Assembly (NCBI GenBank): GCA_027019165.1
Contig: JALUXC010000028.1
Location: forward strand, 54,929 to 118,928
Source: Pseudophaeobacter sp.
Lineage (GTDB): Bacteria > Pseudomonadota > Alphaproteobacteria > Rhodobacterales > Rhodobacteraceae
DNA: 64,000 bases
Direction of reading: 5' to 3'
A program made the position numbers and the translations under genes. Positions 53,129 to 61,547 of the stretch are shown here, piece by piece. Numbering within the stretch: the first letter of the stretch is position 1; every line of letters starts with the position of its first letter. The notes under the pieces were generated by a model that ran no database searches, was not told where the DNA came from, and saw only the letters and a program-made list of their open reading frames with translations.

Positions 53129-53473
53129 TTAGCCCGTGCCTGACACCTTGGAAGCAATGTAGGCCTGCGACCAAACCTCAAGCTGCTCAAGAATTGGCCG
53201 AAGCGCCTTGCCATGGTCGCTGAGTGAATATTCGACCTTGGGCGGCACCTGCGGATAAATCTTCCGTGTGATGATATCGTAGTCTTCCAGCTCGCGCAGC
53301 TGCTTGGTCAGCATCCTTTGCGTGATACCGGGAATGGTTTTCTGGAGCTCCCCGAACCGCATGGTGCGTTGGCACAGGCACCATAAAATCATACCTTTCC
53401 ACTTCCCGCCAATGACGCCAAGCGCCGTTTCTGTGGGACAAAACAAGTGCTGCTGATTGAACTGGGATTCCAT
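53129..53473 (-). CDS. HxlR-family redox/electrophile-type regulator
   Basis: The 114-residue protein has the HxlR core CPTETALGVIGGKWKGMILW, FGELQKTIPGITQRMLTKQL and the wing TRKIYPQVPPKVEYSLSDHG. The N-terminal Cys12 before Pro is the sensing residue in quinone- or aldehyde-responsive relatives. It is divergent from an old-yellow-enzyme gene and is probably its repressor. Confidence 0.92.
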   Translation of the reverse strand: MESQFNQQHLFCPTETALGVIGGKWKGMILWCLCQRTMRFGELQKTIPGITQRMLTKQLRELEDYDIITRKIYPQVPPKVEYSLSDHGKALRPILEQLEVWSQAYIASKVSGTG

Positions 53474-53485
53474 TTCGTTCCTTAG

Positions 53486-53499
53486 TTACTTTTTTGTAA
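53486..53499. promoter_or_regulatory. Putative HxlR operator
   Basis: TTAC and GTAA flank six T's between the divergent HxlR and OYE genes. The GTTAC/GTAAC style fits known HxlR-type sites, and it lies 12 bp before the HxlR start. Confidence 0.55.
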
Positions 53500-53580
53500 G
53501 TATATGACAAAATTGTGCATTCTTGCGACAAATGCATATTAGCCATAGCTCGTCCTTGTAATCAACAAAGGCGACTTTCC

Positions 53581-54717
53581 ATGACTTCAGACATGCAAAA
53601 CCACCCCGCCCTGGCGCCCGGCCAGATCGGCAGACTTCATTTGGAAAACCGGTACGTCCTGGCTCCGATGTCTCGGGCCAGCGCCACAGAGGACGGTGTA
53701 CCTACGCTGGAAATGGCCGAATACTACGCACGCTTTGCGCAAGGAGGCTTTGGCCTTTTGATCGCTGAAGGGGCCTATCCTCAGGGCACGCTCTCTCAGT
53801 CCTATGCCAATCAGCCGGGGCTTTGTACCGACGCACACCAAAATGGCTGGGCTGATATTGCCAGCGCCGTTCACAAAGAGGGTGGCAAAATAGTTCTGCA
53901 ACTGATCCACGCAGGTGCTGTATCGCAAGTGGCAGATCAGCCCAAGGCGCCGTCGGCCATTCAGCCGCAGGGGCAGATGTTGCAAATGTACGGATACAAG
54001 CAAGGGCCATACGCCGTTCCCGAGCCGTTTTCAGAGGCTGAGGTTCTGGACGTCAAAGCGGGTTTTGTGCAGGCCGCCATCCGTGCGCAAAAGGCGGGTA
54101 TGGACGGCGTGGAGGTGCACTGTGCGAACGGCTATTTGCTCGATCAATTCCTGACGCCCGAGATGAACACCCGCGCAGCACCCTATGGCGGATCGGTCGA
54201 AAACCGCATTCGGCTGACCTGCGAAATCATCGCCGAGATACGTGAAGTTTGCGCCGCCGACTTCCTCGTTGGTGTCCGCCTGTCGCAGGCAAAGGCGACG
54301 CAGCCGGATTATTTCTGGCAGGGCGGCGCGAAGGACGCAAAGATCATTTTCAAGGCGGTCAAATCGGCTGGGGCGGACTACATTCACATCGCCAGCGAAA
54401 TCAAAGGCTATGAGTACCATTGCACCAGCACGGACGGGACCAAGCTGACATCATTCGCGCGTGACGTGACCGGCTTGCCGGTGATCGCAAACGGTGGGTT
54501 AAACGAACCCGAACTGGCCGCGAAGGTTCTCTCTGAAAACGAGGCGGATTTTTTGGCCATAGGCAAATCGGCCATGGTGAACCCGGATCTTCCCAGCAGG
54601 ATCGCCTCCGGTCTGATGCCGCGCGCATTTACATTCGACGTCTTCTCGAAAGGGGTGTCAATCATGGGACAGCGAGAGTGGGAAGAGCAAACCCGGCTTT
54701 TGAGCACTGAAGCCTAG
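53581..54717 (+). CDS. Old yellow enzyme-family NADH:flavin oxidoreductase
   Basis: The 378-residue FMN TIM barrel has LENRYVLAPMSRASATEDGV at the N-terminus, the substrate-binding His/Asn pair in VEVHCANGYLLDQFLTPEMN near residue 180, and YGGSVENRIRLTCEI. OYE enzymes reduce electron-poor alkenes, quinones and nitro compounds with NAD(P)H. Divergence from an HxlR gene with a sensing Cys suggests induction by electrophiles. A bidirectional terminator follows. Confidence 0.92.
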   Translation: MTSDMQNHPALAPGQIGRLHLENRYVLAPMSRASATEDGVPTLEMAEYYARFAQGGFGLLIAEGAYPQGTLSQSYANQPGLCTDAHQNGWADIASAVHKEGGKIVLQLIHAGAVSQVADQPKAPSAIQPQGQMLQMYGYKQGPYAVPEPFSEAEVLDVKAGFVQAAIRAQKAGMDGVEVHCANGYLLDQFLTPEMNTRAAPYGGSVENRIRLTCEIIAEIREVCAADFLVGVRLSQAKATQPDYFWQGGAKDAKIIFKAVKSAGADYIHIASEIKGYEYHCTSTDGTKLTSFARDVTGLPVIANGGLNEPELAAKVLSENEADFLAIGKSAMVNPDLPSRIASGLMPRAFTFDVFSKGVSIMGQREWEEQTRLLSTEA

Positions 54718-54743
54718 GGCGACATCAGGCCGCTGCAAGAGAT

Positions 54744-54771
54744 TGAAAGGGCTGGATTCCATGCCCTTTCA
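54744..54771. terminator. Bidirectional terminator
   Basis: The 9-bp perfect arms tgaaagggc (54744-54752) and gccctttca (54763-54771) flank 10 bases and are followed by attgaaaacttttta-type sequence. It separates the convergent OYE and racemase genes. Confidence 0.75.
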
Positions 54772-54794
54772 TTGAAAACTTTTTACGGGGCGAC

Positions 54795-55550
54795 CTAGAT
54801 TGACCAAGCAGCTGTGCGTTCGCTTGCGATTTTCGAAAGCGCGAAATCAACGGCGGCTTCGCAATGCAGCCGCGCCGTATTGAACATCGGGAAATCCGGC
54901 CGATCCTCTTGGTCAACCAGAAGGAAGATTTCTGTGCAGCCAAGGATCAGCCCCTCTGCACCTTCCTCGCGGCGCATGCGATCCGCGATTTCCAGATAGC
55001 GGGCCTTTGACGTTTCGTTCAGTGTGTTCTTGACCAGTTCATTAAAAATGATCTGGTCAATATCCTGTTGTTCCGCGTCTGATGGTGCAATCACTTGAAT
55101 GCCAAAGCGTTTCTGAAACCGATCCTTTAAATAGGACATTTCCATAACAGGCTTGGTTCCAAATATCGCAACCTTCTTAAGGCCAGCAGCCTTCATTGCT
55201 GCACCCGTAGGGTCGGCAATGTGGATCAACGGAACGGGCACGCTTTCCATCAAATCGTCAAGTGGCATATGCAATGTGTTTGAAACACAAAGAATGACGT
55301 CGGCGCCTCCAGCGACCAGCCCGTCGATCTTCTGCTTCATGTACGCAGCAAGGCCGTCCCAATCGCCAGTCCTTACGAAGGCCTCGATATTTCCAAAGTT
55401 CATGCCCGCGATCAAGGTTTCGGCAATCTCCCATCCCCCAAGTCTCGAATTCACCGCATCATTGAGGAACCGATAGTATTCACCAGTTGCCACGTTCGAA
55501 CATCCTCCCAACAGGCCAATTGTCTTTTGCGGCAAGGGTCGATTATGCAA
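54795..55550 (-). CDS. Aspartate/glutamate racemase-family protein, TTG start
   Basis: The 251-residue protein has both catalytic cysteines: one in VILCVSNTLHMPLDD and one in GLILGCTEIFLLV. The N-terminus KTIGLLGGCSNVATGEYYRF is the RacX/YgeA type. The start is taken as TTG 55550 because AAGGAG lies 7 nt upstream and the family begins just after. No ATG is in frame upstream of this point in the expected place. It is the last gene of the catabolic operon and may racemise or isomerise an amino or dicarboxylic acid. Confidence 0.85.
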   Translation of the reverse strand: MHNRPLPQKTIGLLGGCSNVATGEYYRFLNDAVNSRLGGWEIAETLIAGMNFGNIEAFVRTGDWDGLAAYMKQKIDGLVAGGADVILCVSNTLHMPLDDLMESVPVPLIHIADPTGAAMKAAGLKKVAIFGTKPVMEMSYLKDRFQKRFGIQVIAPSDAEQQDIDQIIFNELVKNTLNETSKARYLEIADRMRREEGAEGLILGCTEIFLLVDQEDRPDFPMFNTARLHCEAAVDFALSKIASERTAAWSI

Positions 55551-55639
55551 TTCAACACTCCTTTGATGTGATTGCAGCCGACATTCGCCGCAAAAGACAG
55601 GGTCTGCAATAGGCGCAGACCAACCGTTTGCCAGGCGGC

Positions 55640-57073
55640 CTATGCAATGTCCGCTTTCGCAACTGTCGCCTTGGGGCGAACAACCAAAGCAAAGACGAAG
55701 GCGGCGGCGGGCGCGGTCAGGAAGGTCACGCTGACCCAATAGGCGGCGGATGACGCGCCCGCCACGCCGCCCGGGTCTTCCATCCCCGCCAAATTCGCCA
55801 CAAGCCCGGCCAGCCCGGCACCGATGGCAGTGGCTGACAGCTGAACGGTGGTGATAGCACCTGCGGTCAAATCGTCTTCACCGGCTGGCGCATGGCGATA
55901 GATTGCCGTGGTTACATGCGGCCAAGTGTATCCGATGCCAAAGCCAACAAGTACAAGGCCGACACAGATCAGCGCCAGTATCGCACCCCCGGCCCAAAAT
56001 CCGGGCAATGTCAGCGCTTGCAGCAAAAGCCCTGCAAGACTGATCAGCGGCCCAATGGTGATTGTCGCCTCTGCGCGGGGGCCGGTGAACCGTGCCGATA
56101 CAACAGACCCAAGCGTCCAACCCACGGCCATCAACGCTCCGATGTACCCGGCGATAAGGGGGGATTGGCCGTGAATAATCTGCAGGAAGTAGGGGACGAA
56201 TGCTTCGGGCTGCATCCCGACAATCAGGCAAGCCACACAAGCGTATAAAGCACCAAGGCTGGTGAGCGGTGACAGCCCACCGCTTGGCATCAGTTGGCCT
56301 TTCGTGCGGCGTTCCGCCCAGACAATAACCCAACACAGCGCGACAGACAGGCCTGCACCCAATGTCAGAAAGGTCCCAGTCGGCGAGGCCGAAACCAAAG
56401 ATATCAGAAGGACCAGCCCGACGAGCGCGCCCAATTGGAACACCGGCACCGGGCCCGCGTTTTCGTCACCTGTCTGGCGCCCCGGTAGAACGCGCAGGGC
56501 CAACATCAGCACCAGACCAACAATCGGCAGCAGGCTGTAAAACGCGCCGCGCCACATGTTCAATTCGGCGAAGACACCACCCAACGCGGGGCCGGTCAGC
56601 GTGGCAATCCCCCACATCAAGGTGATCAGGCCAATGGCAATGGGCCACAAACGTTCGGGGAAAACCATCCGGATCACAGCATAGGCCAGCGCATACAGCA
56701 GCCCGCCTCCCGCGCCTTGGATAGCGCGCCCTAGGTTCAAGACACCGATAGACCATGCCGCTGCGCAGATGATCGTCCCAAGGCTAAAAATCAGCAGGGC
56801 CACGACATAAGCGCCCCGCGCGCCCACAGCGCCCAATAGTCGAGAGGCCAGCGCGGCGGACAGGATCGACGCCAGGACAAACAGGGTCGTTGACCATGCG
56901 TAATAGGCCAGCCCGCCGATTTCCTGCACGACCGACGGCAGGATCGTTGTTGAGACAAAGACGTTCATCGCGTGCAGGACAACCCCGCCACCGAGAATCG
57001 TGGAAAAGGGCAGGTACTGGCGCTGTGCCATTTCGCCCCATCGGCCTGAGCTGTGTGTTTCAATCGGTTCCAT
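55640..57073 (-). CDS. MFS transporter (14-helix drug/solute type)
   Basis: The 477-residue protein has about fourteen helices, with FSTILGGGVVLHAMNVFVST, RAIQGAGGGLLYALAYAVIR and FGIGYTWPHVTTAIYRHAPA. It resembles the DHA2 drug:proton antiporter group. The ATG at 57073 has CAGGAG at a good spacing. In this operon it could import the substrate or export a product. Confidence 0.88.
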   Translation of the reverse strand: MEPIETHSSGRWGEMAQRQYLPFSTILGGGVVLHAMNVFVSTTILPSVVQEIGGLAYYAWSTTLFVLASILSAALASRLLGAVGARGAYVVALLIFSLGTIICAAAWSIGVLNLGRAIQGAGGGLLYALAYAVIRMVFPERLWPIAIGLITLMWGIATLTGPALGGVFAELNMWRGAFYSLLPIVGLVLMLALRVLPGRQTGDENAGPVPVFQLGALVGLVLLISLVSASPTGTFLTLGAGLSVALCWVIVWAERRTKGQLMPSGGLSPLTSLGALYACVACLIVGMQPEAFVPYFLQIIHGQSPLIAGYIGALMAVGWTLGSVVSARFTGPRAEATITIGPLISLAGLLLQALTLPGFWAGGAILALICVGLVLVGFGIGYTWPHVTTAIYRHAPAGEDDLTAGAITTVQLSATAIGAGLAGLVANLAGMEDPGGVAGASSAAYWVSVTFLTAPAAAFVFALVVRPKATVAKADIA

Positions 57074-57228
57074 TGGCGTCTCCTGTCCGGCGCGGCCAGT
57101 ACGGCCAAGCGCTTGTTTCACAGGATTGACGATTGAGTGCTGCGGTTTGTGACAGCGGCTTTGAAGAGATCAGTTAACACTGAATGGATACCTACGATGT
57201 TCCAGAAGGGTAGCCATCAACTTTAACC

Positions 57229-58134
57229 TCAGGGGCTTTCTGACAAACGCAAACGGGCAGCAGCGTCGGATAGCTCTCCGCGTCCAAGTAGGACGCACTG
57301 GCCTCCGATGCGGACGGATGCAAGCGCTCCTCTGCCTGAAGAGACCTCGAGACGGATTTGGCTGGGGCGTCCAATCTCAGCTCCCTGATGGATTGTGTAT
57401 GCTGACATCTCGTTATGTGCAGGATCATGCTCTGCCAGATACCCACCCAAGGCAACGGCCGCCGCGCCCGTGGCAGCATCTTCGTCTATGCCGACAGCCG
57501 GGGCGAACATGCGCGCAAAAATATCGCCATTCTGGCCGAACGAGAAAATGTATATGTGCGGCGCCAGACAGTTCCGCAGCACCCGCGCCCAAACAGATTT
57601 GTCGAGATTTGCCTGTTTTACGGACTCAGGATCCGCAAGCGGAATGCAAAAGAACGGAATGGCCGCGGAATATGCTTCCGCCGGTTCAGGGGCGATCTGG
57701 CGTTCAGATAGGCTCAACATCGCAGCAAGGTCCGCGGCTTGCACGGTCTGTTTCAAGCGCAGGGGCAAAGTCGGGCTTTGCAGCATGATCTGCTGCCCAT
57801 TTGGTACTCTCACGATCTCGATTGGCACCGGCCCAGCAGGAACATTGAGCTCAAATTGGTCGCTTGGCACCTGATCCGCAAGCACAAAGGCAGAGCCAAT
57901 CACAGGGTGCCCCGCAAACGGCAACTCACCATGTGGAGAGAAAATCCGCGCGGCAAAGCCATTGCCTGTCCGCCCGGTGACGAAGACCGTTTCGTTTACC
58001 TTCAACTCGCGCGCGATAGCCGACATAAACCAGTCCGGCAGCTCGCCCGCGTGGGGGAATACAGCAAGCTGGTTTCCTCCGAACACCCGATCGGTGAACA
58101 CGTCGAGCAAAACAAAGTCCAATGCCTGCTCCAT
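57229..58134 (-). CDS. PhzF-family isomerase
   Basis: The 301-residue protein has the PhzF fold with LDVFTDRVFGGNQLAVFPHA, the catalytic Glu in VNETVFV near residue 46, SPHGELPFAGHPVIGSAFVL and the second-half EDAATGAAAVALGGYLAEHD. PhzF isomerises dihydro-anthranilate-like compounds, but most relatives outside phenazine clusters act on unknown amino- or keto-acids. No phz genes are present. It starts 4 bp after the RidA gene. Confidence 0.9.
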   Translation of the reverse strand: MEQALDFVLLDVFTDRVFGGNQLAVFPHAGELPDWFMSAIARELKVNETVFVTGRTGNGFAARIFSPHGELPFAGHPVIGSAFVLADQVPSDQFELNVPAGPVPIEIVRVPNGQQIMLQSPTLPLRLKQTVQAADLAAMLSLSERQIAPEPAEAYSAAIPFFCIPLADPESVKQANLDKSVWARVLRNCLAPHIYIFSFGQNGDIFARMFAPAVGIDEDAATGAAAVALGGYLAEHDPAHNEMSAYTIHQGAEIGRPSQIRLEVSSGRGALASVRIGGQCVLLGRGELSDAAARLRLSESP

Positions 58135-58138
58135 CGAT

Positions 58139-58525
58139 CTAAGGTCGCTTCTTTGCGGTGATTTCGATTTCGACTTTCAGTCGCGGGTCGATCAAAGCCG
58201 GAGAAGCCACGGTCGTATTGGCAGGGCGCGTGGTTTTGAAAACGCGGCCAAAGATCGGCGCGACACGTTCAAAATCGTCCATGTCCACCAAATAGACGAT
58301 GATGCGCACGGTATCATCAAGAGACGCGCCAGCCTGTTCCAGCGCTGCAGCGGCGTTCGCGAGACATTGTTCGGTTTGTTCCAGAACGCTTTCAGCCACA
58401 TTGCCGGTGCCGGGTTCAAAACCGCCAGTCCCCGCAAGGAACACCCAGTCGCCATCGACAACAGCGCGGGAATACCCCAGAGTTTCTTCCCATTTTCCAC
58501 CCGACGATATGAGGTGTCTGCCCAT
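58139..58525 (-). CDS. RidA-family protein of the catabolic operon
   Basis: The 128-residue Rid protein has MGRHLISSGGKWEETLGYSR, VFLAGTGGFEPGTGNVAE and the C-terminal TTVASPALIDPRLKVEIEIT. The deaminase Arg is not in its usual place (ASPALIDPRLKVEIE), so it belongs to a Rid1-7-like group that may hydrolyse other imines or amides. It lies between NIPSNAP and PhzF genes in one operon. Confidence 0.88.
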   Translation of the reverse strand: MGRHLISSGGKWEETLGYSRAVVDGDWVFLAGTGGFEPGTGNVAESVLEQTEQCLANAAAALEQAGASLDDTVRIIVYLVDMDDFERVAPIFGRVFKTTRPANTTVASPALIDPRLKVEIEITAKKRP

Positions 58526-58569
58526 GGTTTTTCCTTTTCAGATTGCAAGTTGAAGGGGACAAGCACCCT

Positions 58570-59187
58570 TTATTTGAGGGGTGAAAAAGACGTTGGCAGG
58601 TAGATCGTCGACAGCATGTCTGTTTTCAGGTGTTTGAAACTGTCGTTGGGTGGCCAAATGCCATCCTCGATGGCTTTGGAGCGCACATCCTGCCTATTTT
58701 CAATCGTCTGATAGGGCCAAATACTGATCATGCGCGGAGCACCTTCGACGGTGCGCATGACGGTCACAAGCTTCGAGCGTTCAGCGCGAATTGGGACCGC
58801 TTTCTCCCATGTCTCCAGCGTTGGCGCCAATCCGCCAGTTTCCATTTCGTAGGTCCTAATCTCGTAGAAAGGGCCAAACGTACCGGTGTCGATTTCCGGC
58901 AGATTGGGAAAAGGGGTGCACCGGTCAAGCGACATTCCGGTCAGATAGGTCCCGCATCCAAATGGGTTGCCACTGGTCAGAAGTGACTGCCGCTCTTTGT
59001 CATGGGTGGCGTCGTCCTGATATCGACGCAGCAAGCCTATGCGGTTGAGCGCACCAATTTCCGAAATCCAGCATCCCAGCAACTGCCCAAGGTTTGCAGG
59101 AGAGTTGAGATAGGCTTCCAACTGCTCTTCTGCGGCAGGGGCGGCACTGGTTTTGGCCTGTAAGGTGGCAAATTCATATGTGCTCAT
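58570..59187 (-). CDS. NIPSNAP-family protein of the catabolic operon
   Basis: The 205-residue protein (ATG 59187, AAGGAG upstream) contains two NIPSNAP-like ferredoxin repeats: MSTYEFATLQAKTSAAPAAE with LGCWISEIGALNRIGLLRRY, and FYEIRTYEMETGGLAPTLET with RMISIWPYQTIENRQDVRSK. It overlaps the FAD oxidoreductase gene by 14 bp, so they are made together. The activity is unknown. Confidence 0.9.
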   Translation of the reverse strand: MSTYEFATLQAKTSAAPAAEEQLEAYLNSPANLGQLLGCWISEIGALNRIGLLRRYQDDATHDKERQSLLTSGNPFGCGTYLTGMSLDRCTPFPNLPEIDTGTFGPFYEIRTYEMETGGLAPTLETWEKAVPIRAERSKLVTVMRTVEGAPRMISIWPYQTIENRQDVRSKAIEDGIWPPNDSFKHLKTDMLSTIYLPTSFSPLK

Positions 59188-60907
59188 GCGGGGCTCCTTT
59201 GTTCGTTTTTTGGATTTCGCGCAGGTCCCTGTCCGCCGCGCAACGGCCGGCGATGTAGCCAAAGACAAGAGCAGGCCCCAAGGAGATGCCGCCAGCGGGG
59301 TATCGGCCTGCCATGACGCTGGCCATGTCGCTCCCGCAAGCCCACAGGCCCGGAATGGGGCGATCAGACGTATCTAGGACTCGCGCTTTGACGTCGGTTT
59401 TCAGGCCTGTGAATGATCCTAGGCATCCTGGTTGGACTTTGACGGCATAAAAGGGTGGCGTGAGAATTGGGGCTACGCAGGGATTTGGGCCTGCCGCGGG
59501 GTCGCCCTGCGCACGGTTCACGGGTTCGCTACCGCGCCCGAAGTCCGGGTCGTCTCCAGACTGTGCATTTTCGTTGAAGGCAGCAATCGTTTCGATCAGG
59601 CGTACGCCATCGATGCCGCAAGTTCGGGCGAGCGCCCCAAGTGTCGCCTCGCGCTTCAAATAACCAGGCGATACATAGCGGGCCACCGGGATCGGAGCAG
59701 GCTTGGAAAAGCCCAGGCCATATCTACGTTGAAACCGATGGTCACAGATCAGCCAGGCAACCGGGTTTTCCTCCTCAGGAGTAGCGTCAAACAGCCCTCT
59801 CATGAAATCAAAGTAGGGAGCAGCCTCGTTTGTGAAACGCCTGCCGTCTACTCTCACAGCGACAAGACCAGGTTTGGCGCGATCTGCAAAATGTGGAAAA
59901 GGCGCCGCCCTGCCATCTTTCTGAGGCACCATGGAAACGGGCACCCACGCGCCGGAGTCTTTGCTGGGGGAATCAACCGCAGCACCAACAGCCTCACCAA
60001 GGCGCAGCCCATCGCCGTCACAAACCGTTGGGACAACTGTCCTATGTTCGTGGCCGCCGACGGCACGTTTGTAGTAACGTCTGCGCAAGGGTGCATCCGC
60101 CGCAAATCCACCGCATGCAAGAACCACGCCTTGGCGCGCGTTGATACGGATCTCACCGGATACTGTTTTGACGTTTGCGCCAGAAACTCCGTTTTTGTCA
60201 TGAATAAGCGACTTCGCCCGGGACCGGGTGAGCACCATGACATCAAGATCAAGAGCCGCCTTGAACAATCCGCCAGCCAATGCATTGCCATTGGTCAAAG
60301 TCAAATTGCGCCCAGCCGTCAGCAGATTGGCTCCATGCCCCAGTAGTCTGCGAAGAACATAGAGGCACGATTGCAGCGATCGCGTGACGTTTGAGAAATG
60401 GCGCATCTCCGGGCCGGCAGACGGCATCAGCCCTGCAAGTGTCAGGACCGGCAGCGGCTTGCGAAGACGGTGGATTTCGGCCCCTAGGTTGCGACCATCC
60501 ATGGGCGCGACAACGCGGGACCGACCGCCAGCGCTATAGCCTTCGGCAGAAGAATGATAATCCGGAAGAGTGACGTTTTGCAGGAACCGCACTGGCGTAT
60601 GTGCCTGCAAGAACTGTTCCAGTTGGCGTGCGCCGCGAACGTAGGCCTCGATCTTGCGGTGTTCAGCGTCGCGGCCGATCACATGGGTCAGATAGGCTTT
60701 TGCCCGGCTTGCGTCGTCATCGCCGTCGGGCAGCCAGACCCAACCACCCGACCAGGCGGTGGCGCCGCCTACATATTCTGATTTCTCCAGGACAATTACC
60801 TTAAGGCCTGCCTGGGCCGCCACAACAGCGGCCGACAGGCCAGCCGCGCCGCTGCCAATGACCAGCAGATCACAGCAAAGCCCGGATTGAGCAGATGTGC
60901 AGAGCAT
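59174..60907 (-). CDS. FAD-dependent oxidoreductase, fumarate reductase/ketosteroid dehydrogenase type
   Basis: The 577-residue flavoprotein starts with the FAD loop VIGSGAAGLSAAVVAAQAGL near residue 16, then GGATAWSGGWVWLPD, and ends with PIPGLWACGSDMASVMAGRY, PAGGISLGPALVFGY. This is the layout of 3-ketosteroid delta-1-dehydrogenases and flavocytochrome-type reductases. It likely introduces or removes a double bond next to a carbonyl of the operon's substrate. No steroid genes are nearby. Confidence 0.88.
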   Translation of the reverse strand: MLCTSAQSGLCCDLLVIGSGAAGLSAAVVAAQAGLKVIVLEKSEYVGGATAWSGGWVWLPDGDDDASRAKAYLTHVIGRDAEHRKIEAYVRGARQLEQFLQAHTPVRFLQNVTLPDYHSSAEGYSAGGRSRVVAPMDGRNLGAEIHRLRKPLPVLTLAGLMPSAGPEMRHFSNVTRSLQSCLYVLRRLLGHGANLLTAGRNLTLTNGNALAGGLFKAALDLDVMVLTRSRAKSLIHDKNGVSGANVKTVSGEIRINARQGVVLACGGFAADAPLRRRYYKRAVGGHEHRTVVPTVCDGDGLRLGEAVGAAVDSPSKDSGAWVPVSMVPQKDGRAAPFPHFADRAKPGLVAVRVDGRRFTNEAAPYFDFMRGLFDATPEEENPVAWLICDHRFQRRYGLGFSKPAPIPVARYVSPGYLKREATLGALARTCGIDGVRLIETIAAFNENAQSGDDPDFGRGSEPVNRAQGDPAAGPNPCVAPILTPPFYAVKVQPGCLGSFTGLKTDVKARVLDTSDRPIPGLWACGSDMASVMAGRYPAGGISLGPALVFGYIAGRCAADRDLREIQKTNKGAPHEHI

Positions 60908-60913
60908 GGCGGC

Positions 60914-61414
60914 TCAACACGTCTGATCGGTCATGACGTCTTCAAGATACGCACGGCGATCCGCGCGCCCATTCAGAACATGCGCAATCCATGATTTCTG
61001 TTCGTGCCAAATAACCGCTGTTTCGTAGACGCAGGCGACAACAGGCCGGGTGGAGACCTTGAAATTCAGCGGATCGCCGGTTTCCGAGTAGGACAGGAAC
61101 TGGCACCAGACATCATCATGGGTCCACCATTGGAACAATAGCCAATTGGCCAAAGACCCTTTGTGCAAGACAGCAAACCCTGTCTTGTAGAATGACCCTT
61201 CTTCTTGTGTGAGTGGTAGCAATTGGTGAACGTGTTGCTTGGCGTGCCATGTCAAATGGTCCGCATCAGGATGGTCAAGCTGAATTCCATAGGCTTTGAT
61301 CGCCCACCCGTCCGTTCCCCACAAACCCAGCGAGGTCAAAGCTCTGCGCTGATAGGTTGAGAAATCCGCCGCGTCGACACCTTGGGGCCATTGGCTCAAA
61401 TTCGTTTGTGTCAT
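60914..61414 (-). CDS. Unrecognised 166-residue protein, first gene of the catabolic operon
   Basis: The protein is soluble and aromatic-rich (YQRRALTSLGLWGTDGWAIK, HLTWHAKQHVHQLLPLTQEE, NWLLFQWWTHDDVWCQFLSY, AVIWHEQKSWIAHVL), with many His and Trp residues and no signal peptide or helix bundle. I do not recognise the family. It starts the operon next to the divergent LysR gene and ends 6 bp before the FAD oxidoreductase. Conserved His could hold a metal. A part in the oxidoreductase reaction is an inference from position. Confidence 0.8.
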   Translation of the reverse strand: MTQTNLSQWPQGVDAADFSTYQRRALTSLGLWGTDGWAIKAYGIQLDHPDADHLTWHAKQHVHQLLPLTQEEGSFYKTGFAVLHKGSLANWLLFQWWTHDDVWCQFLSYSETGDPLNFKVSTRPVVACVYETAVIWHEQKSWIAHVLNGRADRRAYLEDVMTDQTC

Positions 61415-61525
61415 TCGGGAACCTCCAGCATGGCATGCGCGTTGTCAAAAGCGCCGATTTTGTTCTGTATTCCTCAACTAAACGCAGATAATGATTGAAA
61501 AAAGCGAGAAGTTTTCACAGAAAGG

Positions 61526-61540
61526 ATGAGATTTTCTCAT
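61526..61540. promoter_or_regulatory. Putative LysR box
   Basis: atgaga-ttt-tctcat is a perfect dyad directly in front of the LysR start (61548) and contains a T-N11-A pattern. It would serve both the regulator and the divergent seven-gene operon. Confidence 0.6.
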
Positions 61541-61547
61541 TAATTGG

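Noticed and set aside
57229..58134. Phenazine biosynthesis cluster
   Set aside because: Only a PhzF-family protein is present; no phzA-E or G genes are near, and PhzF relatives are widespread outside phenazine producers.
59174..60907. Steroid degradation locus
   Set aside because: The flavoprotein resembles ketosteroid dehydrogenases, but no kst, hsa or mce genes accompany it and the family is broad.
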